Part shown: in pieces, positions 33,008 through 41,664 of the stretch
How the letters are laid out: every line of letters begins with the position of its first letter
Position numbering within the stretch: the first letter of the stretch is position 1
Source: Dehalococcoidia bacterium
GTDB lineage: Bacteria; Chloroflexota; Dehalococcoidia; Bin125
DNA length: 64,000 nt
NCBI GenBank assembly: GCA_022826965.1
Contig: JAJDTU010000005.1
Span: forward strand, 62,001 to 126,000
Reading direction: 5' to 3'
Notes under the pieces: generated by a model
What the model saw: the letters and a program-made list of their open reading frames with translations, nothing else
The model's database searches: none
Told to the model about the DNA's origin: nothing
Position numbers and translations under genes: made by a program

Positions 33008-34294
33008 ATGACGCAGACGCAGTCGGACACGCCGTCGCTGAGTGAGTTAGCGGAGGCCGCCGGCCTGCGCATGGAGGAGATGGACGGACACCAGCGCGAG
33101 GTGGGTTCGTCGGACATTTTTGAGCGGGTCTCTCACTTCCAGCTCGCCGACCAGGCCCGGGCGGCAGGTCTGTACCCATTCTTTCAGCCGATTGAGTTGA
33201 ACGAAGGACCGGAGGCGGTGGTCGACGGCAAGCGGGTGGTGATGTTGGGCTCCAACAACTACCTGGGGCTGACGCGTCATCCGGCTGTGCTGCAGGCGGC
33301 GCATGAGGCGCTCGAGCGGTACGGGCCGTCAATGACCGGCTCGCGCCTGCTCAATGGCACCAGCCCGATTCATCTTGAGCTCGAGGAGGCGCTTGCGGAC
33401 TTTCTCGGCGCCGAGACCGCCATCGTGTTCTCGACCGGCTACCTGGCCAACCTTGGAGCGGTGTCGGCGCTGGTCGACCGACATGGGGTGTCTGTCCTGG
33501 ATCGCGATGTTCATGCCTCGATCTACGACGCCGCCGGCCTGGCGCTGGGCAAGTACACGAGATTCCAACACAACGACCCCAAGCATCTCGACCGGGTGCT
33601 GTCGAACCTGGCGCCGGAACAACCGAGGTTGGTGCTGATCGACGGGGCGTATTCGATGGGCGGGGACCTGGCGCCGCTGCCCGAGCTGCGCGAGGTGTGC
33701 CGCAAGCACAACACACGGATGCTGGTTGACGACGCACACGCGATCGGTACCGTCGGACCGCGTGGTCGGGGAACCCGTTCGCACTTCGAGCTGGAGGAAC
33801 CGGACGATCTGACGATCGGAACGTTCAGTAAGACGCTGGCCTCGGTCGGCGGATTCTGCGCCGGACCGCGGATGGTGATTGAATACATCCGCCACTTCTC
33901 GCGGCCGATGCTCTTCACCGCCGCGCTGCCGCCGGCTTCGGCTGCCGCTGCGCTGGCGGCGTTGCGGTTGATCGACGAGGAGCACTGGAGAGTCAAGCGG
34001 GTCCAGGAGATCGGCGCGCGCATGCGGCGCGAGCTTGCGGCGCTCGGATTCGACGTGGCCAACTCGGCCACGCCGATCATCCCGATTCGTGTCGGCGACG
34101 AGGTGCGAACCGCCGCCTTCTGGCGAGATCTGTTGAGCAACGGCGTCTATACGAATGCGGTGATTGCGCCGGCGGTGCCGCGCGGCCAGGCGATCCTTCG
34201 AACCTCTTACATCGCTACGCACACGGACGAACAGCTCGAGCGTGCACTGCAGGTATTCGCGGAGGCCGGACGCCGCCACGGCGTGATCGAGTAG
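33008..34294 (+). CDS. Alpha-oxoamine synthase, serine palmitoyltransferase-like
   Basis: PLP enzyme condensing an amino acid with an acyl-CoA. The 428-residue chain has the N-terminal block AAGLYPFFQPIEL and GKRVVMLGSNNYLGLTRHP, the PLP-stacking His in RDVHASIYDA (169), the Asp pair in VDDAHAIGTVG (about 241), and the Schiff-base lysine K275 in GTFSKTLASVGGF. The GLYP-F start and TPIIPI region resemble bacterial serine palmitoyltransferases more than biotin-pathway BioF, and no other bio genes are near. The ATG at 33008 has GGGGGAG upstream. Four genes follow closely. Family certain; substrate inferred. Confidence 0.75.
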   Translation: MTQTQSDTPSLSELAEAAGLRMEEMDGHQREVGSSDIFERVSHFQLADQARAAGLYPFFQPIELNEGPEAVVDGKRVVMLGSNNYLGLTRHPAVLQAAHEALERYGPSMTGSRLLNGTSPIHLELEEALADFLGAETAIVFSTGYLANLGAVSALVDRHGVSVLDRDVHASIYDAAGLALGKYTRFQHNDPKHLDRVLSNLAPEQPRLVLIDGAYSMGGDLAPLPELREVCRKHNTRMLVDDAHAIGTVGPRGRGTRSHFELEEPDDLTIGTFSKTLASVGGFCAGPRMVIEYIRHFSRPMLFTAALPPASAAAALAALRLIDEEHWRVKRVQEIGARMRRELAALGFDVANSATPIIPIRVGDEVRTAAFWRDLLSNGVYTNAVIAPAVPRGQAILRTSYIATHTDEQLERALQVFAEAGRRHGVIE

Positions 34295-34300
34295 CGCGTC

Positions 34301-35278
34301 GTGCGGGTGCTGCTGACCGGAGGCAGCGGCTTCGTCGGCGGACACGTCGCTCGCGTTCTGGCTGCCGAGGGCCACGAATTGCGCCTTCTGGTGCGGCCAA
34401 CCAGCGACACCTCGTTTGTTGATGACCTCGAGCTCGAACGAGCCGTCGGCGACCTGCGTCAGCCTGAGACACTGCACTCGGCCTGTCAGGGCGTGGACGC
34501 AGTTGTGCATGCGGCTGCCGTCTTGCGGGCGGTCCAGCAGGGCGATTTCATGCACGCGAACAAAGCGGGAACCAAAGGCCTCGCGGAGGCGGCGGCCAAT
34601 GCCGGGGTTGAGCGCTTTGTCTATGTGTCGTCGATTGCCGCGAGGGGTCCGGCTCCCGGACTCGAGCCGGAATCGCCGGAGACGCCGCTACATCCCGTCT
34701 CGGCCTACGGCCGTTCGAAGGCGGCCGGGGAAGAGGCGCTGCTCGAACATCGCGGGCAGTTCTCGATCACGATCATCAGACCGCCGGCGGTCTATGGACC
34801 GGCTGATACCGGGTTGCAGGCATTCTTCTGGATGGCACAGCGCGGCTTCTGCGTGCGGCTTGAGGACGGCAGCAATCTGATCGATGTCGTCTACGGCCCC
34901 GACCTGGCCGAAGCTGTGGGGGCAGTGCTGCGCTCGCCTCCGCAGGAGCTGGCTCAATATGAGCCTCGCAGCGAGGAAGGGCCGTTCTCCTGGAACGACA
35001 TGCTGACGGGTCTGGGTCAGGTGGCAGGCAGGAATCTCTGGATCCCGTCGCTACCGGGTGGGGCGTTTCATGGATTCGCCCGTTGCCTTGAGTACTGGTC
35101 GGCGCTCAGCAACGGTGTGCCGTTGCTGGATCGGACCCGGGTGATTGAAATGCGACAGCGCGCCTGGATCTGCGATGCATCGTCGCTGACGGCCGATACC
35201 GGTTGGCGCGCAACGACGCCGCTTGCGGTTGGGTTGAAGCAAACGATGGCCTGGTACGTCGAACATGGCCTCGCGTGA
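34301..35278 (+). CDS. NAD-dependent epimerase/dehydratase (extended SDR)
   Basis: 325 residues with the Rossmann motif VLLTGGSGFVGGHVARVL at the start, VDAVVHAAAVLR, YVSSIAARG and the catalytic YGRSK. It belongs to extended SDRs such as dihydroflavonol reductases and 3-beta-hydroxysteroid dehydrogenases. Next to a serine-palmitoyltransferase-like gene, reduction of a 3-keto sphingoid base is an attractive but unproven role, as bacterial ketosphinganine reductases come from this fold. Starts at GTG 34301, six bases after the upstream stop. Confidence 0.8.
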   Translation: MRVLLTGGSGFVGGHVARVLAAEGHELRLLVRPTSDTSFVDDLELERAVGDLRQPETLHSACQGVDAVVHAAAVLRAVQQGDFMHANKAGTKGLAEAAANAGVERFVYVSSIAARGPAPGLEPESPETPLHPVSAYGRSKAAGEEALLEHRGQFSITIIRPPAVYGPADTGLQAFFWMAQRGFCVRLEDGSNLIDVVYGPDLAEAVGAVLRSPPQELAQYEPRSEEGPFSWNDMLTGLGQVAGRNLWIPSLPGGAFHGFARCLEYWSALSNGVPLLDRTRVIEMRQRAWICDASSLTADTGWRATTPLAVGLKQTMAWYVEHGLA

Positions 35279-35864
35279 CGAGCTGATGCCGAACCTGTGG
35301 TCGTTCGATCTCGACGGCGTGTTAGCCGAACCGCCCTTTGGCTGGAATCCGGCGATCAACCGCAATGTGTCACTTGAGCGGGCCGTCGACGCCGAGTTGC
35401 CTCCGGTTCCCGACATCACATGGATCGACCGCCTGCTCACAGAGACGTGGTATCGCGTCCGCTACGTGCTTCGTCCGCCACGGCCAGGCGCCCTGGACGC
35501 GGTGCGCTGCGCGTCGGAGCGAGGGCGGGTGATCGTACTCACAGGACGACATGAGCGAGGTCGGCGGCAAACGCAGGCATGGCTGATCCGACATGGCTTT
35601 GCCGAGCTGGTGGACGAACTCGTCATGAACGCTTCAGCGTTGGGGTCTGCTCGGTACAAAGAGGCCTATCTACGAGCGAGCGGCGCGACACTGCATGTCG
35701 ACGACGACGCGGCCACTGTGGCGCTGCTGGCGAGGAACGGGGTGAAGAGCGGATTGGTGGAATGGCCGCGGAACCGAGATCTCAGGTATCCGCCGGGCGT
35801 GACTCGCTGCGCGGATCTGCGACAAGTGCAAGACCTTGTCAGAGAGCTGTCACCAGATGATTGA
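35265..35864 (+). CDS. HAD-superfamily-like phosphatase
   Basis: 199 residues with HAD-type motifs: FDLDGVLAEPPFGW (motif I near residue 14), VIVLTGRHERGRR (motif II), and LHVDDDAATVALLARNG (acidic motif IV). This suggests a phosphohydrolase, but the substrate is unknown. Overlaps the SDR gene by 14 bases and the SRPBCC gene by 8, so it is co-translated with both and may serve the same lipid-like pathway. ATG 35286 is an alternative start. Confidence 0.65.
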   Translation: MASRDELMPNLWSFDLDGVLAEPPFGWNPAINRNVSLERAVDAELPPVPDITWIDRLLTETWYRVRYVLRPPRPGALDAVRCASERGRVIVLTGRHERGRRQTQAWLIRHGFAELVDELVMNASALGSARYKEAYLRASGATLHVDDDAATVALLARNGVKSGLVEWPRNRDLRYPPGVTRCADLRQVQDLVRELSPDD

Positions 35865-36213
35865 GCCGATCGAGATCGACGCGGCCCCTCAGCGTGTGTG
35901 GGACCTCCTGCGAGCGGAGGCGCAGCTCGGCGTGGACGAGGGTCAGGCGACGGTGTTATCGGAGTCGCGCGGGCGGGAACTGTTGCTCGACGTTAGCATG
36001 GGTATTGGATTCCGTGTTCAACACGCCTACCGGATCGAGCGGCGCGGCGATGGTTGCATGGTCGCCGATCGGATCCGCCCAATCGGCTGGCGCTGGCGAC
36101 TGAGCAACGTGTTCCTCTTCGGGCGCGGGATCCGTCCGATCGAGGCTGCGGCGGCGCAAGGGCTGCGCAACCTCAAGGCGGCGGCCGAGGATCGGAGCGT
36201 GACGGGCTGTTAG
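35857..36213 (+). CDS. SRPBCC (START-like) ligand-binding protein
   Basis: 118 residues from ATG 35857 (MIEPIEIDAAPQRVWDLLRA), the typical opening of the SRPBCC helix-grip fold that binds hydrophobic ligands. Later strands (YRIERRGDGCMVADRIRPIG) and a C-terminal helix fit the fold. Binding or carrying a lipid intermediate would suit its place after the synthase-like genes. The longer frame from 35836 starts inside the HAD-like gene without a better site. Confidence 0.65.
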   Translation: MIEPIEIDAAPQRVWDLLRAEAQLGVDEGQATVLSESRGRELLLDVSMGIGFRVQHAYRIERRGDGCMVADRIRPIGWRWRLSNVFLFGRGIRPIEAAAAQGLRNLKAAAEDRSVTGC

Positions 36214-36278
36214 CACCTGCAGACGGAGCCGCCAGCGTTACCAGCGGCGATATCAATGATTCGTGAGGAGTGCGTGTA

Positions 36279-36335
36279 ATGCGGTCGATCTGTTATGTGT
36301 ACTATGTTAATGGCGGAATGGGGGCTTCCGAGTGA
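36279..36335 (+). CDS. Possible 18-residue small frame with good ribosome site
   Basis: ATG 36279 is preceded by GAGGAG eight bases away and reads MRSICYVYYVNGGMGASE before TGA. It ends 15 bases before the GTG of the next gene. It is Tyr-rich (CYVYYV). Could be a leader peptide or chance. Confidence 0.25.
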   Translation: MRSICYVYYVNGGMGASE

Positions 36336-36350
36336 AGTTAGGCGCATAAG

Positions 36351-37739
36351 GTGCTCTTCATTGATGGACTGCGGACGGCCCGACTTCTCAGACTCTTCCT
36401 TCTGGCAACGGTCGTATTGACCGCGTTCCTGGCCGGCGCCGCCCTTCGAGTCGCCGATGCCGAAGAGCCCGGCGAGGAGGAGGTCAACAGCGCGGAATCC
36501 ACCGCCATCACGGCGGCCACGTACTCGAACAGCCTTAGCGGTCGCGTCTACGTGTGGGATCGCGGTCGCTTGCGTCCTGCCTCGGAGGCTCGAGTTTCGA
36601 CCGGCAACGCGCTGGTACGCACGGACACCAGCGGACGCTTTGAGTTCTCGGCGGAGCAGAGAACGGGCTCGCTTTCCATCGTCCAGCCCGGTTACGACAC
36701 CGTGAAGCGGCCGATCTACTACGACCGGACGGTCATCGTATTGCGCAGCCTCGTGGTGCGTGCGATCTACATCCCGTTCGGAGAGGTGACCAAGCCCGCG
36801 GTCCAGGCGTGGGCGCATGACCTGGTGGATCGCAACCTGATCAACGCTGTGGTCGTTGACCTCAAGGACGAGACGGGGCAGGTCTTCTCGATTGCTGCGA
36901 CGCCGACGGTTGAGCGGATCGGCGCGTCGCGGGATGGGAGTTCCGTCGCAGCATTCCTCGAGGAGCTGCAGAACAAGGGGGTCTACCGGATTGGCCGGGT
37001 CGTGACGTTCCTCGATAACACGTACCCGTGGTGGTTCACAGATAACGCGCTTCACCATGTCAACGGCGGTCTGTTCTTCGACGGTATGGGGAGCACCTGG
37101 TCATCGGCCTACACGTCCGGCGCCCGCGCGTACAACGTCGAGATCGGCGTTGCTGCGGCAGACTACGTCGAAGAGATCCAGTATGACTACGTGCGCTTGC
37201 CGTACGAGAACGGGCTGCGGGAACGGATCGACCGAACCGAGGCGGATCGAGTGGCGGCGATCACACGATTCGCTCAGGAGGCGAGCGAGGCGTTGCATCT
37301 CGCCGGCGTCGCGGTGTCGTTCGACACGTTCGGCGTCGTGTCCACAGCGGGTAACGACCAGGGGATCGGGCAATCGGTCGAAGGGCTGGCGCAGTATCTC
37401 GACTACATCTCTCCGATGGTGTATCCGAGCGGCTGGCACGCCGGCTCGCTGGGCTTTGCCTACCCGCCTGCGCATCCCGGTCCGGTGGTGCGGATCAACG
37501 TGGAGGCGACCGTCGACCGAGCTCGACCACACGGGACGGCGTTGGTCCGGCCGTGGTTACAGGACTTCCACGACTACGGGTCGCGCGGACTGCCCTACTA
37601 CGCGGAGCAGGTGCATGCTCAGATCGCCGCGACGGCTGCTGCGGGCGGCATCGGATTCATGCTCTGGGACCCATCGCTCGCGTATGAGGAGCAAGCACTG
37701 CAACAGGCGTTGGAGCTGACGTGGTCGCCATACGGGTAG
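36351..37739 (+). CDS. Secreted putative glycoside-hydrolase-like protein (DUF4015 type)
   Basis: 462 residues from GTG 36351. An N-terminal signal peptide (ARLLRLFLLATVVLTAFLAG) is followed by a short carboxypeptidase-regulatory-like beta region (SGRVYVWDRGRLRPAS, DTSGRFEFS) and a TIM-barrel domain. The barrel includes NAVVVDLKDETGQVFS, GRVVTFLDN, EEIQYDYVRLPYENGL, VSFDTFGVVST, LDYISPMVYPSGW and GIGFMLWDPSLAYE. This matches the DUF4015/putative glycoside hydrolase family, whose members are suspected to act on cell-surface sugars. Follows the sphingoid-like cluster but across a 137-base gap. Confidence 0.82.
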   Translation: MLFIDGLRTARLLRLFLLATVVLTAFLAGAALRVADAEEPGEEEVNSAESTAITAATYSNSLSGRVYVWDRGRLRPASEARVSTGNALVRTDTSGRFEFSAEQRTGSLSIVQPGYDTVKRPIYYDRTVIVLRSLVVRAIYIPFGEVTKPAVQAWAHDLVDRNLINAVVVDLKDETGQVFSIAATPTVERIGASRDGSSVAAFLEELQNKGVYRIGRVVTFLDNTYPWWFTDNALHHVNGGLFFDGMGSTWSSAYTSGARAYNVEIGVAAADYVEEIQYDYVRLPYENGLRERIDRTEADRVAAITRFAQEASEALHLAGVAVSFDTFGVVSTAGNDQGIGQSVEGLAQYLDYISPMVYPSGWHAGSLGFAYPPAHPGPVVRINVEATVDRARPHGTALVRPWLQDFHDYGSRGLPYYAEQVHAQIAATAAAGGIGFMLWDPSLAYEEQALQQALELTWSPYG

Positions 37740-37766
37740 CCACCTGCGTGCCGGCTGCTCGAGTGT

Positions 37767-38549
37767 TTAGATCCCTGTTCCCCATCCGGCGTCGACCAAG
37801 AAGCGGTTGAGTTGGCCGTTGAACTCCTCGGCGCGTTCGAAGTAGACGCTGTGGCCAGTGGCGGGAATCTCGTAGTACTGCGAGCCGGGCACGTGCGCCT
37901 GAGCGGCGCGCATCGCGGCGGGCGGAACCAACGGGTCGTTACCGCCGACGACCCAGAGGATCGGCATTGGCAGGTTTGCTACCGCGTCGGGGTTCGGCGC
38001 CAACGCGCCCAGCGCTCCCAGGAGCGCCGGATCCCTCGGCGGATTCATCGACATAATCTCTTCGTAGAGGAACGCCAGGGCGGGATCCCTCTTGCGCAGG
38101 CCCTGGTCGAAGGCCAGCGCCTCAAGGCCCTGTTCGCGTAAGGCCGCCCGGGATTCTTCCCACACCGGTTGGATCTCCTCGTTCATCAGGCCGCCGAGGG
38201 TGTCGGCCATGACCAGGGCGGCGACGCGATGCGGAGCTTGTACGGCGGCGCCGAGACAACTCCAGCCGCCCATCGATTGCGCTACTAGTGCGGCCTTTTC
38301 GATTCGCAACTCATCCATGAGAGCGATCAAGTCATCGACGAAGGCGGCGGGTCCCGGTCCGCCAGTGGCGATGCTGCGACCCCAGCCGCGGTGGTCGAAA
38401 GCGATGCAGCGATAGCTCGAGGCGAAGACGGGCACCTGTTGCCACCAGGAGAGATGATTGCCTCCGGCGCCGTGAGCGAAGACGATGGCCGGACCGTCTC
38501 CGGTCTCCTCGTAGAAGATGTCGCAGTTCGGTCGTGTCAACGTGGGCAT
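37767..38549 (-). CDS. Alpha/beta hydrolase
   Basis: 260 residues: oxyanion-hole FAHGAGGNHLSWWQQ, nucleophile elbow AQSMGGWSC (Ser), Asp in WVVGGNDPLVPP, and His in ATGHSVYFERAEEF. This is a complete Ser-Asp-His triad, so a serine hydrolase (esterase or C-C hydrolase) rather than an epoxide hydrolase. Length is typical. Monocistronic between a convergent and a divergent neighbour; substrate unknown. Confidence 0.88.
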   Translation of the reverse strand: MPTLTRPNCDIFYEETGDGPAIVFAHGAGGNHLSWWQQVPVFASSYRCIAFDHRGWGRSIATGGPGPAAFVDDLIALMDELRIEKAALVAQSMGGWSCLGAAVQAPHRVAALVMADTLGGLMNEEIQPVWEESRAALREQGLEALAFDQGLRKRDPALAFLYEEIMSMNPPRDPALLGALGALAPNPDAVANLPMPILWVVGGNDPLVPPAAMRAAQAHVPGSQYYEIPATGHSVYFERAEEFNGQLNRFLVDAGWGTGI

Positions 38550-38642
38550 CCGCTCCTCCTCAATCCCAACTCGTAGGCTTTTGATGCACTATTGATTCGG
38601 GGGCGAGGCTAGCAGCCGTCCGTTGACCAGAAGGACTCGGAT

Positions 38643-39566
38643 ATGGCAACGATGCGAGTCGCACTGACGGGGCACGACCAACCGGTCGGTTCCGCGATTG
38701 CGAGCGAGCTGCGACGGCATGATCTGGAGTTGATGCTGCTAGACATCGAGTCGGCAGGCGATCTCGAGTCGGTGATCGGCGGCGCCACTCATGTGGTTCA
38801 CGCGTCGTCGTTGACCGAGCGCGGCCACTCTGGCTCGGCCTACACGGAGGCGAATGTTCATGCCACTACGGCTCTGCTGGACGCTTGCCGGCAGCGGGAG
38901 ATTGAGCAGGTGGTGTTCGTCTCGACGACCGAGACCTACGGGCGACGGCTACCTCCCTGGCCGGTGACCGAGAGCTGGGTGCCTCGGCCAATCGGGCCGG
39001 CGCTGCAGAGCCGGGTCGCAGCCGAGCGGGTGGCGCGGACGTATCGACGGCGCGTGCCGCTGTCGATTCTGAGACCTGCGCCGCTGATCGGCGAGGGCGA
39101 CAGCACGGTGATGAAGGTGCTTCGGCACTTCATCTCTCGACCTCGGGCGGCGCTGGTTGCGGGGGGAGCGGCGCCGGTGTCGATTCTCGCGGCAGCCGAT
39201 CTGGGGCGCTCTGTGTGGGCGATGCTGAGCCAGACGGAGGAGTCGGTCGATCAGGTCTTCCATGTCGCCTCGGCGCATACGACGTGGCGGGAACTTGCGC
39301 TGGAAGCGTGTCAGTTGCGAGGGGTCGAGGCGCGGTTCTGGAACGCTCCGTACTTCGTCGCCCGGGGGCTGGATGCGATGCGGCTATCGGGGTGGGTACT
39401 CCCGGAACCGGAGGACGTCGACGCGTACACGGCGATTACCGGCCGCCCGCATCTGATCGATGACTCAAGGGCGCGGGTGACGCTGGGGTATGCGCCGCTG
39501 CTCGGCGCGCGGGCAGCGCTGGCTCAGGCGCTGGATGTGTACGGGCATCCCAACACTTCAGTATGA
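38643..39566 (+). CDS. NAD-dependent epimerase/dehydratase family protein
   Basis: 307 residues of the extended SDR fold, but the first glycine motif is degraded (VALTGHDQPVGSAIASEL rather than GxxGxxG). The later blocks THVVHASSLTERGHSG, VVFVSTTETYGR and APLIGEGDSTVMKVL are present. The usual YxxxK catalytic pair is not evident where expected (LQSRVAAERVAR follows). NAD binding or catalysis may therefore be altered. Related to but distinct from the SDR at 34301. Monocistronic. Confidence 0.75.
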   Translation: MATMRVALTGHDQPVGSAIASELRRHDLELMLLDIESAGDLESVIGGATHVVHASSLTERGHSGSAYTEANVHATTALLDACRQREIEQVVFVSTTETYGRRLPPWPVTESWVPRPIGPALQSRVAAERVARTYRRRVPLSILRPAPLIGEGDSTVMKVLRHFISRPRAALVAGGAAPVSILAAADLGRSVWAMLSQTEESVDQVFHVASAHTTWRELALEACQLRGVEARFWNAPYFVARGLDAMRLSGWVLPEPEDVDAYTAITGRPHLIDDSRARVTLGYAPLLGARAALAQALDVYGHPNTSV

Positions 39567-39629
39567 AGGGGATATCCGCTTCAGGTGAATTGCGCGTGGA
39601 CTAGCTTCCCCGGTTCGGCGGGAGATGGG

Positions 39630-40787
39630 CTAGCCGGCGGCCTGGACGGCGTCGGCGACCTTGTAGGCGAGACCTTCCTCGAAGATGCTCGGCACGATGC
39701 GGTCGGGCGTCGGGTCCTGCACGAAGTCGGCGATGGCCTGGGCTGCGGCAATCTTGTGCTCGTCCTCGATCTTGGGGATGCCACCGTCGAGCAGTCCGCG
39801 GAACATACCAGGGAAGCCGAGGGCGTTGTTGATTTGATTGGCGAAGTCGGAGCGGCCGGTGGCGATGATCGCAGCGCCGGCCTCGGCCGCCTCGTCGGGC
39901 ATGATCTCGGGTGTGGGGTTGGCCATGGCGAAGACCATGGAGTTGTCGTTCATCGAGGCGACATCGGCAACAGTGACCAGGCCGGGGCCCGCCAGGCCGA
40001 GGAAGAGGTCGCTCCCACGCATCACCTGAGAGGTCTGGGGGATGCTGCCATCCGGGTTGTTGCTGTGCTCGCACCACTGGGCGGCGACCTGCTTCCAGGG
40101 GTTGAGGTCTTCGCGGTCGATGGTCAGCAGGCCCTTGGAGTCGATCAGTGAGATGTCCTCGCAGCCCATCTCGCGGAGGATGGCGCCGCAAGCGATACCG
40201 CTGGCGCCGGCTCCGAGGATGACGGTGCGAATGTCCTTGAAGTCGCGGTTCGTGAGGCGCAGGGCGTTGATCACGCCAGCGAGTGCGACGACGGCCGTGC
40301 CGTGCTGGTCGTCGTGCATGACGGGGATGTCAAGCGAGTCGTGCAATCGCTGCTCGATCTCGAAGCAGCGGGGAGCGGAGATGTCCTCGAGGTTGATGCC
40401 GCCGAGCGAGGGGGCGATGGCTTCGATCGAGGCGACGATGTCGTCGACTTCGCGAACGGCGAGGGCGATGGGGATCGCGTCGACGCCGGCGAAGTTGCGG
40501 AAGAGGACACACTTGCCTTCCATCACCGGCAGCGCGGCCTGCGGGCCGATATCGCCCAGTCCGAGGACGGCGGAGCCGTCGGTGATGACGGCGACGAGGT
40601 TACCGACACCGGTCATGACGCGGGCGAGCGACGGGTCGCGGGCGATTTCGAGGCAGGGCGCGGCGACACCGGGGGTGTAGACAACGGAGAGGTCGTCGTG
40701 GTTTTCGACGGTGACCTTCGACGCGTAGTCGACCTTGCCGCCCCATTCACGATGCATCTCGATGGCGCGCTGGTCGTAGTCGCTCAT
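39630..40787 (-). CDS. Malic enzyme (oxidative decarboxylating malate dehydrogenase)
   Basis: Converts malate to pyruvate with NAD(P)+. 385 residues from ATG 40787 (MSDYDQRAIEMHREWGGKVD); the longer frame from 40853 is not needed. Motifs: VVYTPGVAAPCLEIA, LVAVITDGSAVLGLGDIGP, MHDDQHGTAVVALAG, and the dinucleotide fold VILGAGASGIACGAILREMG. It lacks the C-terminal phosphotransacetylase-like half of MaeB. It supplies pyruvate that the dehydrogenase complex nearby could use. Confidence 0.93.
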   Translation of the reverse strand: MSDYDQRAIEMHREWGGKVDYASKVTVENHDDLSVVYTPGVAAPCLEIARDPSLARVMTGVGNLVAVITDGSAVLGLGDIGPQAALPVMEGKCVLFRNFAGVDAIPIALAVREVDDIVASIEAIAPSLGGINLEDISAPRCFEIEQRLHDSLDIPVMHDDQHGTAVVALAGVINALRLTNRDFKDIRTVILGAGASGIACGAILREMGCEDISLIDSKGLLTIDREDLNPWKQVAAQWCEHSNNPDGSIPQTSQVMRGSDLFLGLAGPGLVTVADVASMNDNSMVFAMANPTPEIMPDEAAEAGAAIIATGRSDFANQINNALGFPGMFRGLLDGGIPKIEDEHKIAAAQAIADFVQDPTPDRIVPSIFEEGLAYKVADAVQAAG

Positions 40788-40990
40788 TGTCCCGCTCTTT
40801 CTGAGGCCCACATACCCACATGGCGTCAGCCGGGGCCAGGAATTTGTATTCATGCACTGTAGTATCGGGAGCCGAGTTGGTCACTAGGTAGATGAGTGGG
40901 GCGCGCGCGCGAGGATCAGCGTGAGGCTGACTTTCGTAGCAATGGTTACATCCGTTCGGGAGGTTGCCTCGTTTGAGTCGAGGGAGGGTT

Positions 40991-41044
40991 GGGGCCTGCC
41001 CCCTCTGCCTTCGGCATCTCCCCCCGCTCCGCGGGGGGAGAGGG
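40991..41044. repeat. Dispersed palindromic repeat, family B (copy B4)
   Basis: GCCCCCTCTGCCTTCGGCAT, CTCCCCCCGCTCC, GCGGGGGGAG: full family B structure. First element in the four-repeat gap. Confidence 0.8.
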
Positions 41045-41053
41045 GAACGGGAG

Positions 41054-41092
41054 GGAACCCTCACCCTAGCCCTCTCCCAGAGGGAGAGGGGA
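41054..41092. repeat. Dispersed palindromic repeat, family A (copy A4)
   Basis: GGAACCCTCACCCTAGCCCT, then CTCCCAGAGGGAGAGGGG. Closest to A2 in sequence (both have CCCAGAGGGAGAGGGG instead of the CCCTCAGGGAGAGGG of A1/A3), so the family has at least two sub-types. Confidence 0.8.
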
Positions 41093-41106
41093 CTGGGTGA
41101 GCGGTA

Positions 41107-41142
41107 CGGGGCCCCGCCTGCGCGGGGCCGACTTTGAATTGT
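41107..41142. repeat. Dispersed palindromic repeat, family C (copy C2)
   Basis: GGGGCCCCGCCTGCGCGGGG, then CCGACTTTGAATTG. The hairpin and GACTTTG tail match C1 and C4. Confidence 0.8.
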
Positions 41143-41168
41143 TGGGGGGCGCCGGGCTTGATTTGCTT

Positions 41169-41192
41169 GGCGGGCCGACTTTGGGTTGTTGG
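41169..41192. repeat. Partial family C repeat (copy C3)
   Basis: GGCGGGCCGACTTTGGGTTG retains only the right hairpin arm and the GACTTTG tail of family C, about 60 bases after C2. It appears to be a truncated second copy. Confidence 0.6.
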
Positions 41193-41197
41193 GGTCT

Positions 41198-41572
41198 CTA
41201 GAGGACGGTTCCTTCGAGGATGCCTCGGTGGGCTCGGAGGACGAGCTGTCCTTCTTCTCGACGTTCGACGATGAGGGGCTTGCGACAGTGACGGCAGGGG
41301 GCGGTTTCCTTGCGCCTGAGCAGGCCTTTGGGTGGGACTCGGGCGACGGTCTGTTCCTTGCAGTAGGGGCAGGTCACGTCCCAGCGCATGCAGGCCCTGA
41401 TGCGCAGCGGCTCGTCGTCGTTCTTGCCTCGAGAGACGACCAGATCGTAGTTGCAGCTTTTGCAGCGGGTGACGACTCGCCGCGTGCGGCCGGTATCGGG
41501 CGGCACGCCGACATCGAGAGACTTCGAACAGTTCGGGCAACGGATGTGCCTGGTCTCGATGTTGGCAGCCAT
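41198..41572 (-). CDS. Zinc-ribbon protein with four CxxC pairs, function unknown
   Basis: 124 residues: CPNCSKSLDV, CKSCNYDLVV, CPYCKEQTVA and CRHCRKPLIV give two complete Cys4 zinc ribbons joined by a basic linker. No membrane segment. Double ribbons like this occur in nucleic-acid- or protein-binding accessory proteins, but I recognise no family. Starts at ATG 41572, 92 bases from the divergent gene start at 41665. Confidence 0.65.
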   Translation of the reverse strand: MAANIETRHIRCPNCSKSLDVGVPPDTGRTRRVVTRCKSCNYDLVVSRGKNDDEPLRIRACMRWDVTCPYCKEQTVARVPPKGLLRRKETAPCRHCRKPLIVERREEGQLVLRAHRGILEGTVL

Positions 41573-41664
41573 GGGATCATCCTACCGAGCCGGGGGCGGA
41601 GGCAGGCCGGTGGCGGGAGCTTCGCAGTTACCGCAGATTCTGGTTGATGGCATACTCTGCCTGT

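Larger units (their letters stand above)
40788..41197. other. 410-base gap holding adjacent repeats B4, A4, C2 and a partial C
   Basis: Between divergent-to-convergent genes lies an unusually long non-coding stretch. From 40991 it is almost wholly made of repeat elements in the order B-A-C-partial C. The first 200 bases would hold the malic-enzyme promoter, but I see no clear -35/-10 pair. I found no tRNA, ncRNA or reading frame in it. Confidence 0.7.

Noticed and set aside
33008-34294. Calling the alpha-oxoamine synthase BioF (biotin pathway)
   Set aside because: No other bio genes are nearby, and the N-terminal GLYPFFQPIE and TPIIPI regions resemble serine palmitoyltransferase more closely. 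The family call is retained with a cautious substrate.
37767-38549. Calling this alpha/beta hydrolase an epoxide hydrolase like those at 2367 and 3263
   Set aside because: Its nucleophile elbow is AQSMGG with Ser, not the Asp of GHDWGG, so it is a serine hydrolase.
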